Positions 1 to 10,568 of a stretch of DNA of 64,000 nt are shown here, one piece after another (positions within the stretch are counted from its first letter, which is position 1; each line of letters starts with the position of its first letter). The translations under genes and the position numbers were made by a program. The stretch covers positions 1-64,000 of the forward strand of contig JAAQTN010000002.1 of assembly GCA_011742915.1 (NCBI GenBank), given 5' to 3'. Below the pieces are notes generated by a model. The model was given only the letters and a program-made list of their open reading frames with translations, was not told the origin of the DNA and did not search any database. This DNA is from Billgrantia desiderata. GTDB lineage: Bacteria; Pseudomonadota; Gammaproteobacteria; Pseudomonadales; Halomonadaceae.

Positions 1-77
1 TCACGAGCAGGTCGTCAGAGGGTAAGGGGGTCAGATTTCACTGTCGCCAGGGGGTCACTTTCTGATGTCGCTTGACA
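1..77. mobile_element. Right-hand end of an IS21-like insertion sequence (partial)
   Basis: Two related blocks lie in tandem 24 bp apart, each beginning GGGGGTCA and ending TGTCGC (26-48 and 50-72). They are followed by TTGACA ending at 77. Read inward, the terminus is TGTCAAGCGACA. Multiple short terminal repeats with a TGT...ACA tip are typical of IS21-family ends; this is from memory of the family. The transposase genes would lie left of the window. The element appears to have cut off the 5' part of the effector gene that follows. Confidence 0.5.
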
Positions 78-1883
78 CAATGGCTGCAAGGGCGAGGTTG
101 CCAAGCAATAGCGCATCGGCTTGATTGGCACGATGAGCCCATGGGCTTCTTCGAGCCCGAGCGCTTCTTCGCTTATCTGGAAGCGCAGGGCCATGAGGTG
201 GCCTCGCTGGATGACGCCAGCAAGCAAGCCTGGGGCGAGGCGCTGCAAAAAATCCTCTTTACCGGCCCCAGCCGTGAGGAGCTTCGCCTGTTCGATGCCA
301 GTGCCCAAGCGCAGATGCTGCGGTTGGTAGGCATGGCACGACGTGAACTCAACGAAGCCCATCAGGAAGGAGAGCGCGACACCCCCTGGGACGTCACTGA
401 ACACGCTCCCAGCCTGACCTTCTTCGACCTCGAGATGGAAGGGAGTCGTGGAGGATCGCTGGGAATAGAGAGCCGAAGCGAAGTTGCCTTCGATCGGGAG
501 GAGCCCGGCCTCTGGATTCTGGATGCCAACGATGAATGGAGCCCTTCGGTCGACCTCACCTATAGCTGGGAAGCCAAGGGCACCTTTAGCCTCGCCCGCG
601 GTGAACTCCCGTTGGGGCGGCTCGTGCTTCCCAGCAGAGAGCAAGCCCGGCCTGTCGTCGCGACGCTCACCAATCGCGACGAGCAGCGCGAGCTTGGTCG
701 CTACGCCATTGTACTCGACGCCGTTGCCAAAGGCTTCGCTGGCGCCAGCGTTGCGCTGGCCACCGAAGTAGGGTTCTCCTTCGACAAGGATGGGCTCAGC
801 GTTTCCGGCATCGACTGGGTCAAGCGAGAAGCGACCGGTGCCACGGTGGATGCTTTTGCCGGGGCGCGTCTCGGCATCGAGACGCGCTGCGAGGTACATT
901 GGGAGCCCCCAGAGAACCTGCTGCGCATTCTCCCCCAGCGCGCTGCCATGGCCAGCATGGGCATGCATCGCCCCAGCCAATCGTTGAGCGGATGGCGTAG
1001 TATCGGCGTCGCTCAGATCGATGCTGAAGTAGCAGCGGGCATCGGCGGCAAACTCGGATTCGTGCTTGGCATGAAGAACAGCAAGTTCGTGTTCAAGGTA
1101 TCGGGACGTTTCGTCTTGGGCAAGGGCGCCGGCGGTGGCCTTGCCATTGAACTCGACCCCGACAGTCTGGATCTATGGCTGGTCATGCTCCACCGGGCCT
1201 TGGTGGACAACAATTTCGAAAAGCCGGAGTGGATCGATCAGGAAGCCTATGAAAGCATGAACTGGCTGGCCTACATCGCAACCACGACCCTGCTCAATGT
1301 GGGGCTGCTGGCTGCACGTGGCAAAACCGGCATCGAGCGGATCTACCGAGCCATGACCGGCGGACAGAAAGCGGGGCCGATCGCGTATGTGTTAGTCAAC
1401 GACCCTCGGAAAGACGAGTTGCGCAGTTGGGTTCAGCAGCTTTCCCCCGAAGCCTTGGGGGCGCTATTGCATTTGCTGGTTAGCGAGCCAAGAGCTTTCG
1501 AGGTAGAAGCCTCAGGTCGAGGGCGTGGTGGAAGCCAGAGCTTCAGTGCGCGGCAGGCATTGGACTTCCAGCAGATCGCCATCGCCAACTGCCTGGGTTG
1601 GATCGTGGAGGGCGTGACGATGAGCGTGTACGGCGCACAGTGTCGCTTCAGCGACGTAAACCCCACCCCGGCGCAGTATCTCTTTACCAAGGCGGTGGTA
1701 CGTATGACAGCGGATGGCCAGCCGTCCGATAACGCCGGTGATGCTGCCTATCTTACCAATCGAAATCAGCTGGATAGGTTCATGCGGGAAGAATCCGGAA
1801 CGGGAAATGAGCTTGCCCTTGATGCTAAGTTTAATTATCTCCGATATGCGGGTGGCCTCGGAGTGATCAATTGCGCCGTTTAA
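72..1883 (+). CDS. T6SS effector of the VasX/BTH_I2691 type, 5'-truncated by an IS end
   Basis: The 603-codon frame opens at a TTG lying inside the IS terminus and is preceded by an in-frame TGA at 63-65, so the true N-terminal part is missing. The middle holds a low-complexity block (AFAGARLGIE... KLGFVLGMKNSKFVFKV... GKGAGGGLAIE) followed by ALVDNNFEKPEWIDQEAY and a hydrophobic stretch near LAYIATTTLLNVGLLAA. This matches my recollection of the C-terminal half of VasX-like/BTH_I2691 T6SS effectors, which are thought to attack membranes. The downstream exported Sel1 protein fits an effector-immunity pair. No N-terminal T6SS recruitment region is left, so the product may be inactive. Family assignment is from remembered motifs only. 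Confidence 0.5.
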   Translation: MTQWLQGRGCQAIAHRLDWHDEPMGFFEPERFFAYLEAQGHEVASLDDASKQAWGEALQKILFTGPSREELRLFDASAQAQMLRLVGMARRELNEAHQEGERDTPWDVTEHAPSLTFFDLEMEGSRGGSLGIESRSEVAFDREEPGLWILDANDEWSPSVDLTYSWEAKGTFSLARGELPLGRLVLPSREQARPVVATLTNRDEQRELGRYAIVLDAVAKGFAGASVALATEVGFSFDKDGLSVSGIDWVKREATGATVDAFAGARLGIETRCEVHWEPPENLLRILPQRAAMASMGMHRPSQSLSGWRSIGVAQIDAEVAAGIGGKLGFVLGMKNSKFVFKVSGRFVLGKGAGGGLAIELDPDSLDLWLVMLHRALVDNNFEKPEWIDQEAYESMNWLAYIATTTLLNVGLLAARGKTGIERIYRAMTGGQKAGPIAYVLVNDPRKDELRSWVQQLSPEALGALLHLLVSEPRAFEVEASGRGRGGSQSFSARQALDFQQIAIANCLGWIVEGVTMSVYGAQCRFSDVNPTPAQYLFTKAVVRMTADGQPSDNAGDAAYLTNRNQLDRFMREESGTGNELALDAKFNYLRYAGGLGVINCAV

Positions 1884-1911
1884 GCGTCTTAACAGAACAG
1901 GAAGTACACCG

Positions 1912-2907
1912 ATGAGCCGGCTATCTATGTCAACACTGGCAGCTATGGTGTTATCGCTGCTTGCAATGCCCACAGCCTTGGCGCTCGATGAGGAAGCGCA
2001 AGCCGCCAAGGATGAAGGCATGCGGCTATGGGGCATCCATCAGTGGATAAAAATGCAGCCCTACCTGGAGCAAGCTGCTGAACATGGTGACGTTGAGTCC
2101 ATGTACTACCTGGGCGAGGCGAACCGCCTGTTAAGTCGTGGGCTTTCGCTAGCCGCCTTGGAGTGGTACCACCGGGCCGCTCAAGCAGGTGAGCCCTATG
2201 CCATGCTGCGCCTCTATGATGGCAGCGCCTGTGAATTGGGTGACGTTTGCCCCGAAGAGGGCAACGATTGGCGCGAAGCGGCTCTCGTCGCCACCCTACC
2301 CAAGGCTGAAGCGGGTGACGCCGATGCCATGGGCGCGCTCTATGATATCTACACCTACCTCGACCAGCACGATGAGGCCATGGAGTGGCTTCTGCGCTCT
2401 GCCGAAGCCGGCAACCTGGACTCCATGAACTGGCTAGGTCAGCTAGCGCGTGACGATGAGGAGAACTACGCCACGGAGACCGAGCGCCTGGCAGCGGCAG
2501 CGGAATGGTACCGAAAGGCGGCAGAAGCCGGTTATGCTCCCGCCATGAGTAATTTAGCTGTGGTTCTAAGTCATCTTGAAAGTCACGAAGAGGCTTGGGC
2601 ATGGATGGCTAAAGCATCTGAAGCTGGCCATGTAAATGGCAGGCGCTGGGTGGTAGCGTGCCATATCGTGCCTGAAGAGGAAGGGCGAGATATATGCCAT
2701 TCGGCGCCAAATCCTGATCCTGCTAAAGGTTGGGCTATCATGCTTGCGATTGTCGAAGAGCTTCCTGAATCTTACTCAGCAGCGACAATTGAGCGTTTTA
2801 AGGAAAATGTTACTCCTGAGCAACGTGAGGAAGGCGAGAGGATGATGGAAGAATGGCTCAATCGCGAGCCCCCTCTCTCCTATTTTCCGGACAAGTTTGG
2901 TTTCTGA
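1912..2907 (+). CDS. Secreted Sel1/TPR-repeat protein, probable immunity or accessory protein
   Basis: 331 aa. It starts 28 bp after the effector gene behind an AGGAAG ribosome site. A signal peptide is clear (MSRLSMSTLAAMVLSLLAMPTALA, cleavage after ALA at about residue 24), so the protein should act in the periplasm. The rest is Sel1-like repeats of about 36 residues, with recurring A...WY.KAAEAG.A.AM..L units (for example ALEWYHRAAQAGEPYAM and AAEWYRKAAEAGYAPAM). Sel1 proteins often mediate protein-protein contacts and are recurrent immunity proteins for T6SS effectors. Tight linkage to the preceding effector remnant supports that role, but it is inference. A degenerate second copy follows. 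Confidence 0.7.
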   Translation: MSRLSMSTLAAMVLSLLAMPTALALDEEAQAAKDEGMRLWGIHQWIKMQPYLEQAAEHGDVESMYYLGEANRLLSRGLSLAALEWYHRAAQAGEPYAMLRLYDGSACELGDVCPEEGNDWREAALVATLPKAEAGDADAMGALYDIYTYLDQHDEAMEWLLRSAEAGNLDSMNWLGQLARDDEENYATETERLAAAAEWYRKAAEAGYAPAMSNLAVVLSHLESHEEAWAWMAKASEAGHVNGRRWVVACHIVPEEEGRDICHSAPNPDPAKGWAIMLAIVEELPESYSAATIERFKENVTPEQREEGERMMEEWLNREPPLSYFPDKFGF

Positions 2908-2969
2908 TGTCGATAAGCGGACGCAAAGCCGCGGCGGCGTTGGTAGCCCGACATTCTCATTTCTGGTGC

Positions 2970-3066
2970 TGCCCACAGCCTTGGCGCTCAATGGTAAGCG
3001 CAAGCCGTCAAAAATGAAGGAATGCGGCTTTTCCGAGTGGATCGAGATGCAGCCTTACTTGGAATA
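2970..3066 (+). pseudogene. Decayed partial copy of the Sel1-protein gene
   Basis: The stretch starting CCCACAGCCTTGGCGCTC closely matches the segment around 1969-2076 of the upstream gene (signal-peptide end to MQPYLE). It carries a 1-nt deletion after GCGCTC, a further internal deletion near GAGTGGATCGAGATGCAG, and a stop directly after the PYLE codons. No start codon or downstream repeats remain. It is best read as a relic of a second immunity gene, as seen in effector arrays where orphan immunity genes build up. Confidence 0.65.
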
Positions 3067-3067
3067 A

Positions 3068-3149
3068 ACCCCGTGCATAGAAGGCCGAATCTCGCTCGAT
3101 GTATTCGGCGATGAGTTCCAGATCCTCGAGCGCTTCTGGAGACCAGGCT
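3068..3149 (-). pseudogene. ParE/RelE-type toxin N-terminal fragment
   Basis: The minus strand encodes AWSPEALEDLELIAEYIERD followed by SAFYARG, the typical N-terminal signature of ParE-family toxins of type II toxin-antitoxin systems. The frame has no usable start (the preceding in-frame triplet region holds TAG) and stops matching after ARG, where it meets the Sel1 relic. No complete antitoxin is adjacent. It is a junk fragment, but it marks the 3.0-3.2 kb stretch as a site of repeated gene turnover. Confidence 0.5.
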
Positions 3150-3196
3150 AGCGCTCGAGCAGTTGCCGCCTAACATCCTTTGCCGTATCCATGGCT

Positions 3197-3874
3197 TCAC
3201 CCGCCCCCAGACGGCCTCACCCCACACCCCTTGAGGATCACCTGGGTCAGGAACCGGGTGATCCGCTCCACGTCGGCATCCGAGATCTCGTCCTGGCCCA
3301 TGATGCCTAGCACCTGGGCCTCGAAGTCGGCGTAGTGCTGGGTGGCCGACCAGATCAGGAAGATCAGCCACACCGGATCGACCGGGTCCATCAGGCCGCG
3401 CTCGGCCCACTGTTCGAAGATTCTCGCCCGGGTACGCACCCACTCGCGCAACTCGCCGCGAAGATAGCCCTGCAGGAAAGGCGCACCGCCAAGGATCTCC
3501 GCGGCGAACAGGCGCGACCCTTCCGGGTGCTGGCGAGAGAGCTGCATCTTGCTGCGGATGAAGGCCTCCAGCACTTCGGCCGGGTCGTCCTCCACGCTGA
3601 TGTCATCGAGCAAGGCGTTCCAGCGCGCCATCATGCGCTCGAGCAGACGTACATACAGCCCACGCTTGTTGCCCATGTAATAGAGCACGTTGGACTTGGG
3701 CAGCCCCGCCTCCTCGGCGATGGCCTGAACGCTGGCGCCGCGATAGCCGAAGCGGGCGAACACCCGCTCGGCGGCTTCGAGTATCTCGCGCTCGTTGCGC
3801 TCGCGTGTGGCGCCATTGCTTTCGCCACCCGGCCGTACAGGCTGCAAGGTCTCGGTTTCGGTCACGTCGGTCAT
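3197..3874 (-). CDS. rutR: TetR-family repressor, RutR-like
   Basis: 225 aa. It has an N-terminal TetR helix-turn-helix (ILEAAERVFARFGYRGASVQ through NVLYYMGNKRGLY) and a C-terminal ligand domain with SRLFAAEILGGAPFL and FLIWSATQHYADFEAQV, which closely resemble E. coli RutR. RutR senses uracil or thymine and controls pyrimidine and purine catabolism. I chose the ATG at 3874 because AGGG lies 7 nt upstream. The longer frame to 4063 would run through the operator. It is divergent from xdhA, with a RutR-type box between them, so autoregulation and control of xdhABC are likely. The effector ligand is unknown here. Confidence 0.85.
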   Translation of the reverse strand: MTDVTETETLQPVRPGGESNGATRERNEREILEAAERVFARFGYRGASVQAIAEEAGLPKSNVLYYMGNKRGLYVRLLERMMARWNALLDDISVEDDPAEVLEAFIRSKMQLSRQHPEGSRLFAAEILGGAPFLQGYLRGELREWVRTRARIFEQWAERGLMDPVDPVWLIFLIWSATQHYADFEAQVLGIMGQDEISDADVERITRFLTQVILKGCGVRPSGGG

Positions 3875-4004
3875 CGACAGGCCCTGCCCTGTGAATGATG
3901 GTGGGATGCCAAGAGAGTGCCCCACCGCGGCGGTTCCTGCAAATGAGACCATGGGCGTCTTTGCGCTTGCAAAGTGCGACATTCTGGCCCATGCTGGATA
4001 CATC

Positions 4005-4020
4005 CTGACCATTTGGTCAA
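4005..4020. promoter_or_regulatory. RutR-type operator
   Basis: CTGACCATTTGGTCAA matches 13 of the 14 fixed positions of the E. coli RutR consensus TTGACCA-N2-TGGTCAA. It sits in the divergent rutR-like/xdhA intergenic region, about 130 bp before the repressor start and 118 bp before xdhA. Confidence 0.75.
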
Positions 4021-4137
4021 CAATCGTCGAAACAGACGAACCAACACTGGCACCGTGCGTCACGCCACAACGACCGTGTCACAGCTTTTACCAACAACCA
4101 CAATGTCAAAGAGACATAGCCAACAAGAGACAAGGCG

Positions 4138-5593
<1,456 letters not shown>

Positions 5594-5610
<17 letters not shown>

Positions 5611-8110
5611 GCTTTCTCTTTCCAAGGCACCCGAAGCCGCGCCAAAGGACATAGACGCTGTCGACGACGTGAGCGCTGATTCCGCCGCTGCCCGCGAGGA
5701 ACTCAGAGGCGAGATCAAGGGCTCCAGCCCGCTGGCCCGCGATACCGTCACGCCGGGCACGCATCCGCACTCTCGCGCCCATGAGAGCGCCATCAAGCAC
5801 GTGACCGGCCGCGCCTCCTACATCGACGATCTCAAGGCCCCGGCCGATGCCCTGCACGTGGCGCTGGCGCTCTCGCCCGTCGCCCATGGCCGGCTGACTC
5901 GGCTCGATCTGGACAAGGTTCGCAGCATGCCCGGCGTGGTCGACGTGGTCGGCTTCCACGACGTGCCGGGACACACCGATATCGGCCCCGTGTTCCCGGG
6001 CGACCCGATCTTCGTCGAGGATGAGATCAGCTACGTCGGTCAGGTGCTGTTCGCCGTGGCCGCCGAGAGCCATCGCGCCGCCCGCGAGGCGGTGAACACG
6101 GCGCTGGCCCAGGGCATCGCCGAGATCGACGAGCAGCCGGCCTGCCTCGATCCGGTGGCTGCCGCCGAGCGCGGCGAGTTCGTGCGCCCCCCCCACGTGC
6201 AGCAGAGCGGCGATTGGGAACAGGCCCTGGCCAGCGCCGCCCACGTGGTCGAGGCGGAGCAGTTCGTCGGCGGTCAGGAGCACTTCTATCTGGAAGGTCA
6301 GGCCTGCCTGGTGCAGCCCACCGAAGACGAAGGCGTGATCGTTCACACCTCCAACCAGCACCCCAGCGAGACCCAGAAGCTGGTGGCCGAGGTGCTCGGC
6401 ATTCCGTTCCACGCCGTGACCGTGGAAGTACGCCGCATGGGCGGCGGCTTCGGCGGCAAGGAGACCCAGGCCTCGCCCTGGGCCTGCATCGCCGCGCTGA
6501 TTGCCCGGCGCACCGGCCGTACCACCCGCGTGCGCCTGCCCCGCGCCGACGACATGCGCGTTACCGGCAAGCGCCACCCGTTCCACAACCGCTACCGCCT
6601 CGGCGTGGATGAGCAGGGCGTGATCCAGGGCGGCGAGATCACCGTGATCGGCGACTGCGGCTACTCCCCCGATCTCTCGGACGCCATCGTCGACCGCGCC
6701 ATGTTCCACAGCGACAACGCCTACTCCCTGGGCGAAGCCCGGGTGACCGGCCACCGCGCCCGCACCCACACCGCCTCCAACACCGCCTTCCGCGGCTTCG
6801 GCGGCCCCCAGGGCATGATGGTGATCGAAGCGGCGATGGACGACATCGCCCGGCGTATCGGCGAAGACCCGCTCACGGTGCGCAAGCGCAACTTCTACCG
6901 CCCCGGCCGGCAGACCACCCACTACGGCCAGCAGGTGGATCAGATCAAGCTGCTGCGCGAGCTGGTCGAGCAACTGGAAACCAGCAGCGAGTACTGGGCA
7001 CGGCGGCGTGCCATCACCGAGTTCAACGCCGAGAGCCCGATCATCAAGCGAGGCCTGGCGTTGACCCCGGTGAAGTTCGGCATCTCCTTCACCGCCAAGC
7101 ACCTCAACCAGGCCGGCGCCCTGCTGCACGTCTATACCGACGGCAGCGTAATGATCAATCACGGCGGCACCGAGATGGGCCAGGGTCTGCACACCAAGAT
7201 CTGCCAGGTGGTGGCCCGCGAGCTGGGGCTCGACGTCGACGAGGTGCGCATCACCGCCACCCGTACCGACAAGGTGCCCAACACCTCGCCCACCGCGGCC
7301 TCCAGCGGCGCCGACCTCAACGGCCAGGCCGCCCGCGACGCCTGCGTGAAGCTCAAGCAGCGCCTGTTCGACTTCGCTCACGAGCACCTCTACAAGGATC
7401 AGGGCCTCGACCGCGAAGAGATGCGCATGGAAGCCGGCCACCTGGTGGCGGGCCACGGCGAGAGCGAGCGCCGCATTCCCTGGGGCGAGCTGGTCCAGGC
7501 GGCCTATCTCAACCGCATCTCGCTCTCCGAGAAGGGCTTCTACGCCACGCCGCTGATCCACTACGACCGCAACGTCGGCCAGGGCCGCCCCTTCTACTAC
7601 TACGCCTTCGGCGCCGCTGTGGCGGAAGTGAGCGTCGACACCCTGAGCGGCGAGTACCAGGTCGAGCGGGTCGACATCCTGCACGACGTGGGCGACTCGC
7701 TGAACCCGGCCATCGACATCGGCCAGGTGGAGGGCGGCTTCATTCAGGGCATGGGCTGGCTGACCAGCGAGGAGCTGAAGTGGAACGAGGCCGGCCGGCT
7801 GATCTCCGACGGCCCCGCCACCTACAAGATCCCGACCTACGGCGATCTGCCGCCGGTGTTCAACGTCAAGCTGATGGAGGGACACCCCAACTCCATGGCC
7901 AGCATCTACCGCTCCAAGGCGGTGGGCGAGCCGCCCTTCATGCTCGGCATGGCGGTGTGGTCGGCGCTGCGCGACGCCCTGGCCAGCCTGGCCGACTACG
8001 CCGAAGCGCCGCGTCTCGACACCCCGGCCACGCCGGAGCGGGTGCTGCTGGCCGCCGAGGAGCTGCGTAGCCGCTACGACAGCGCACGGCTGGAACGAGG
8101 CGCGCCGTAA
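5594..8110 (+). CDS. xdhB: Xanthine dehydrogenase molybdopterin-binding subunit
   Basis: 838 aa, full length for the XdhB family. It has the MoCo-binding signature GGGFGGKE (about residue 285) and AFRGFGGPQG (about 395), and a C-terminal SKAVGEPPFMLG holding the catalytic glutamate that deprotonates the Mo-OH. The first about 65 residues are polar, low-complexity and longer than in most homologues (PEAAPKDIDAVDDVSADSAA); a start nearer the HSRAHESAIKHVTG segment is possible. It forms the active XDH with XdhA and ends in a TAATG overlap with xdhC. Confidence 0.95.
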
Positions 8111-8973
8111 TGAACGCGCCACGGCCCACTCCCTGGCACGAAGCGCTGCACCGGCTGCAGCGCGAGGGGCTGCCCCACGCGCTGGCCACCGTGGTGACCA
8201 GCGCCGGCTCCACACCCCGCGAGCCCGGCGCGCGCATGGTAATCAGCGAGAGCGACGTGTTCGACACCCTGGGTGGCGGCACCTTCGAGTTCCAGGTGAT
8301 CGACGCCGCCCGCGAGAAGCTGGCACAGGGCGACGCCGGCATGAGCCTCGAAGCCTTCGCCTTGGGCGGGCGCAGCGGCCAGTGCTGCGGCGGCTTCGTC
8401 AACGTGCTGCTGGAGGTGTTCCCCGGCAGCGCGGCTACGCTAGCCATCTTCGGGGCCGGCCACGTCGGCAACGAACTGGTACGCCTGGCCGCCCCGCTGC
8501 CCTGGCGTGTGCTGTGGCACGACAGCCGTGAGGGCGTATTCCCTGCCTGGACCACGGAACAACCGCGCCTGGCCTGCCGCCACGCGCCGGACCCGCAGGC
8601 CGCCGTGGCGGCGCTGCCGGCGGGCAGCCACGCGCTGGTGCTGACCCACGACCACGCCGAGGATCGCGCCCTGGTCGACGCCCTGCTCCAGCGAGGCGAC
8701 ATCGCCTCCATCGGCTTGATCGGCTCCAAGAGCAAGTGGGCCAGCTTCCGTTCGCGGCTCACCGATGCCGGCCATGACGACGCGGCCCTGGCTCGGGTGC
8801 GCTGCCCCATCGGGCTGGCCAGAGGCCCGGATGGCGAACCGATCCGAGGCGGCGACAAGACGCCCTACGCCATCGCCATCGCCGCCCTGGCCGAACTGCT
8901 GCCGATGGTGGGCAATGCCGAACGCGCCGATCAACGCGGCCTGGCGCCGGCAGAGCTGCGTGCTCTGTTCTGA
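8110..8973 (+). CDS. xdhC: Xanthine dehydrogenase accessory protein XdhC
   Basis: 287 aa. It has an N-terminal XdhC/CoxI domain (STPREPGARM, FDTLGGGTFE, GRSGQCCGG) and a C-terminal Rossmann fold (AIFGAGHVGNELVRLA, then LIGSKSKWASFRSRL). XdhC proteins bind molybdenum cofactor, promote its sulfuration and insert it into XdhB. The gene starts on the last base of the xdhB stop, so xdhABC is one translationally coupled operon. No sign of damage. Confidence 0.93.
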   Translation: MNAPRPTPWHEALHRLQREGLPHALATVVTSAGSTPREPGARMVISESDVFDTLGGGTFEFQVIDAAREKLAQGDAGMSLEAFALGGRSGQCCGGFVNVLLEVFPGSAATLAIFGAGHVGNELVRLAAPLPWRVLWHDSREGVFPAWTTEQPRLACRHAPDPQAAVAALPAGSHALVLTHDHAEDRALVDALLQRGDIASIGLIGSKSKWASFRSRLTDAGHDDAALARVRCPIGLARGPDGEPIRGGDKTPYAIAIAALAELLPMVGNAERADQRGLAPAELRALF

Positions 8974-9045
8974 CAAACCGGTGCAAACAAATTTCCTGAC
9001 CACGACGCTGGCTATCGGGCGCCGGGGGCAGGCCGAAGAGGAGGT

Positions 9046-9067
9046 CATTTGCCATGGATGGCAAATG
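9046..9067. repeat. Perfect inverted repeat upstream of guanine deaminase
   Basis: The arms CATTTGCCAT and ATGGCAAATG are perfect inverses separated by GG, in the 178-bp gap between xdhC and guaD and 85 bp before the guaD start. With a 2-nt spacer and no T-run it looks more like a dimeric operator than a terminator. It does not match the RutR box. The binding protein is unknown. Confidence 0.5.
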
Positions 9068-9151
9068 TAGCGTCCAGGGAAGGATTCACAGCGCCTCCTC
9101 GCAGGCCTGCCGCCGGAACAGCCCGATGATTGCAATAAAAGAGCCCCAAAC

Positions 9152-10474
9152 ATGACGAGCAACGAATCCCGCGTAATACGCGCCGAACTGCTGAGCTTCG
9201 ATGCCGACCCCGGCGAAGGCGACAGCCCCGCCGAAGGCAGCGTGCGTCACTACGCCGACGGCGCGCTGTGGCTGGAGAACGGCCGCATCAAGGCCATCGA
9301 CGACTACGCCACGCTGGCGCCACGCCTGCCCGAAGGCATCGAGACGGTGGATCATCGCGGCAAGCTGGTGATGCCCGGCTTCATCGACAGCCACGTGCAC
9401 TACGTGCAGCTGGAGATCATGGCCTCCTATGGGCGTCAGCTGCTGGACTGGCTGAACGAGTACACCTTCCCCGAAGAGTGCGGCTTCGCCCAGCGCGAGC
9501 GGGCCGAAGTGATCTCCAACGCCTTCCTCGACGAGATGCTGCGGGTCGGCACCACCACCGCCCAGGTGTTCTGCTCCAGCCACCCCACCTCGGTGGAAGC
9601 CTTCTTCTCGGCCTGCCGCGAGCGCGACCTGCGCATGCTGGCCGGCAAGGTGCTGATGGATCGCAACGCCCCCGAGGCGCTGTGCGACGACACCTACGGC
9701 GGCATTCGCGACACCGAACGGCTCATCGGCGAGTGGCACGGCAGAGGGCGCCTGGGCTACAGCCTGACCCCGCGCTTCGCGCCGACCTCCACCCGCCAGC
9801 AGCTCGACGCCACTGGCGGCCTGCTGCGCAACGACCCGAGCCTGTGGCTGCAGACCCACCTCTCCGAGAACCCCGGCGAACTCGATTGGGTGGCCGAGCT
9901 GTTCCCCGAGAGCCGCGACTATCTCGAAGTCTACGAGCAGTCCGGCCTGGTCGGCCCGCGCAGCACCTTCGCCCACGGCATCCACCTCGACCAGGAGATG
10001 CGTTGCAGGCTGGCCGAGCGCGGCGCCAACATCGCCTTCTGCCCCAGCTCCAACATGTTCCTCGGCAGCGGCCTGTTCGACCGCCTGGCGGCACGCGAGG
10101 TCGGCCTCAACATCACCTACGCCAGCGACATTGGCGGCGGCACCGACCTCTCCGGCCTCGCCACGCTCAAGGCCGGCTACCAGGTAGGCCAACTGCGCGG
10201 CCAGCCGCTCACCGCCTGGCAAGGCCTCTACGGCCTCACCCTGGGCAACGCCAAGGCGCTCTCGCTGGACGACAAGATCGGCCGCCTCGCCCCCGGCATG
10301 GAAGCCGACTTCGTGGTGATCGACCCCAACGGCTCACCGCTGCTTGGGCGTCGTCACGCCCGTTGCAAGACCCTCGGCGAGCGGCTGTTCGCCCTGATGA
10401 TGCTGGGCGACGACCGCAGCATTCTAGAGACCTGGGCCAGCGGACGCTGCCAGCATCGCCGCGACCAGGCCTAG
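9152..10474 (+). CDS. guaD: Guanine deaminase
   Basis: 440 aa, the usual length. It is an amidohydrolase with metal ligands H81 and H83 in GFIDSHVHYVQ, a THLSEN segment, FAHGIHL, and CPSSNMFLGSGLF, the guanine-deaminase signature. It hydrolyses guanine to xanthine and ammonia, feeding the XDH encoded just upstream. The start at 9152 follows AAAGAGCC, a weak ribosome site. It is separated from xdhC by 178 bp containing a palindrome, so it may have its own promoter. Confidence 0.95.
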   Translation: MTSNESRVIRAELLSFDADPGEGDSPAEGSVRHYADGALWLENGRIKAIDDYATLAPRLPEGIETVDHRGKLVMPGFIDSHVHYVQLEIMASYGRQLLDWLNEYTFPEECGFAQRERAEVISNAFLDEMLRVGTTTAQVFCSSHPTSVEAFFSACRERDLRMLAGKVLMDRNAPEALCDDTYGGIRDTERLIGEWHGRGRLGYSLTPRFAPTSTRQQLDATGGLLRNDPSLWLQTHLSENPGELDWVAELFPESRDYLEVYEQSGLVGPRSTFAHGIHLDQEMRCRLAERGANIAFCPSSNMFLGSGLFDRLAAREVGLNITYASDIGGGTDLSGLATLKAGYQVGQLRGQPLTAWQGLYGLTLGNAKALSLDDKIGRLAPGMEADFVVIDPNGSPLLGRRHARCKTLGERLFALMMLGDDRSILETWASGRCQHRRDQA

Positions 10475-10494
10475 GGCAAGCCTGAAACAAAAAT

Positions 10495-10531
10495 GGCGAG
10501 TGGTTCTCAGAATTCATGAGGACCACTCGCC
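10495..10531. terminator. Bidirectional terminator hairpin
   Basis: The 10-bp stem GGCGAGTGGT/ACCACTCGCC has a 17-nt loop containing a smaller CTCA...TGAG pairing. On the minus strand it is followed by ATTTTTG. It lies between convergent guaD and the lipoprotein gene and can serve both. Confidence 0.7.
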
Positions 10532-10568
10532 ACGATTTGAAATTCAGTGTGAAACCCAGTTGTGAAAC

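Noticed and set aside
72..77. TTG at 72 as the natural start of the effector
   Set aside because: It lies inside the IS terminus and has no ribosome site, so the natural start must have been upstream of the insertion.
3197..4063. Longer N-terminus for the RutR-like repressor
   Set aside because: It would translate through the RutR-type operator and adds 63 residues absent from the family; the ATG at 3874 has a good ribosome site.
8965..8990. RutR-type box before guaD (TGACAAACCGGTGCAA)
   Set aside because: Too many mismatches in both halves and altered spacing; not counted as an operator.
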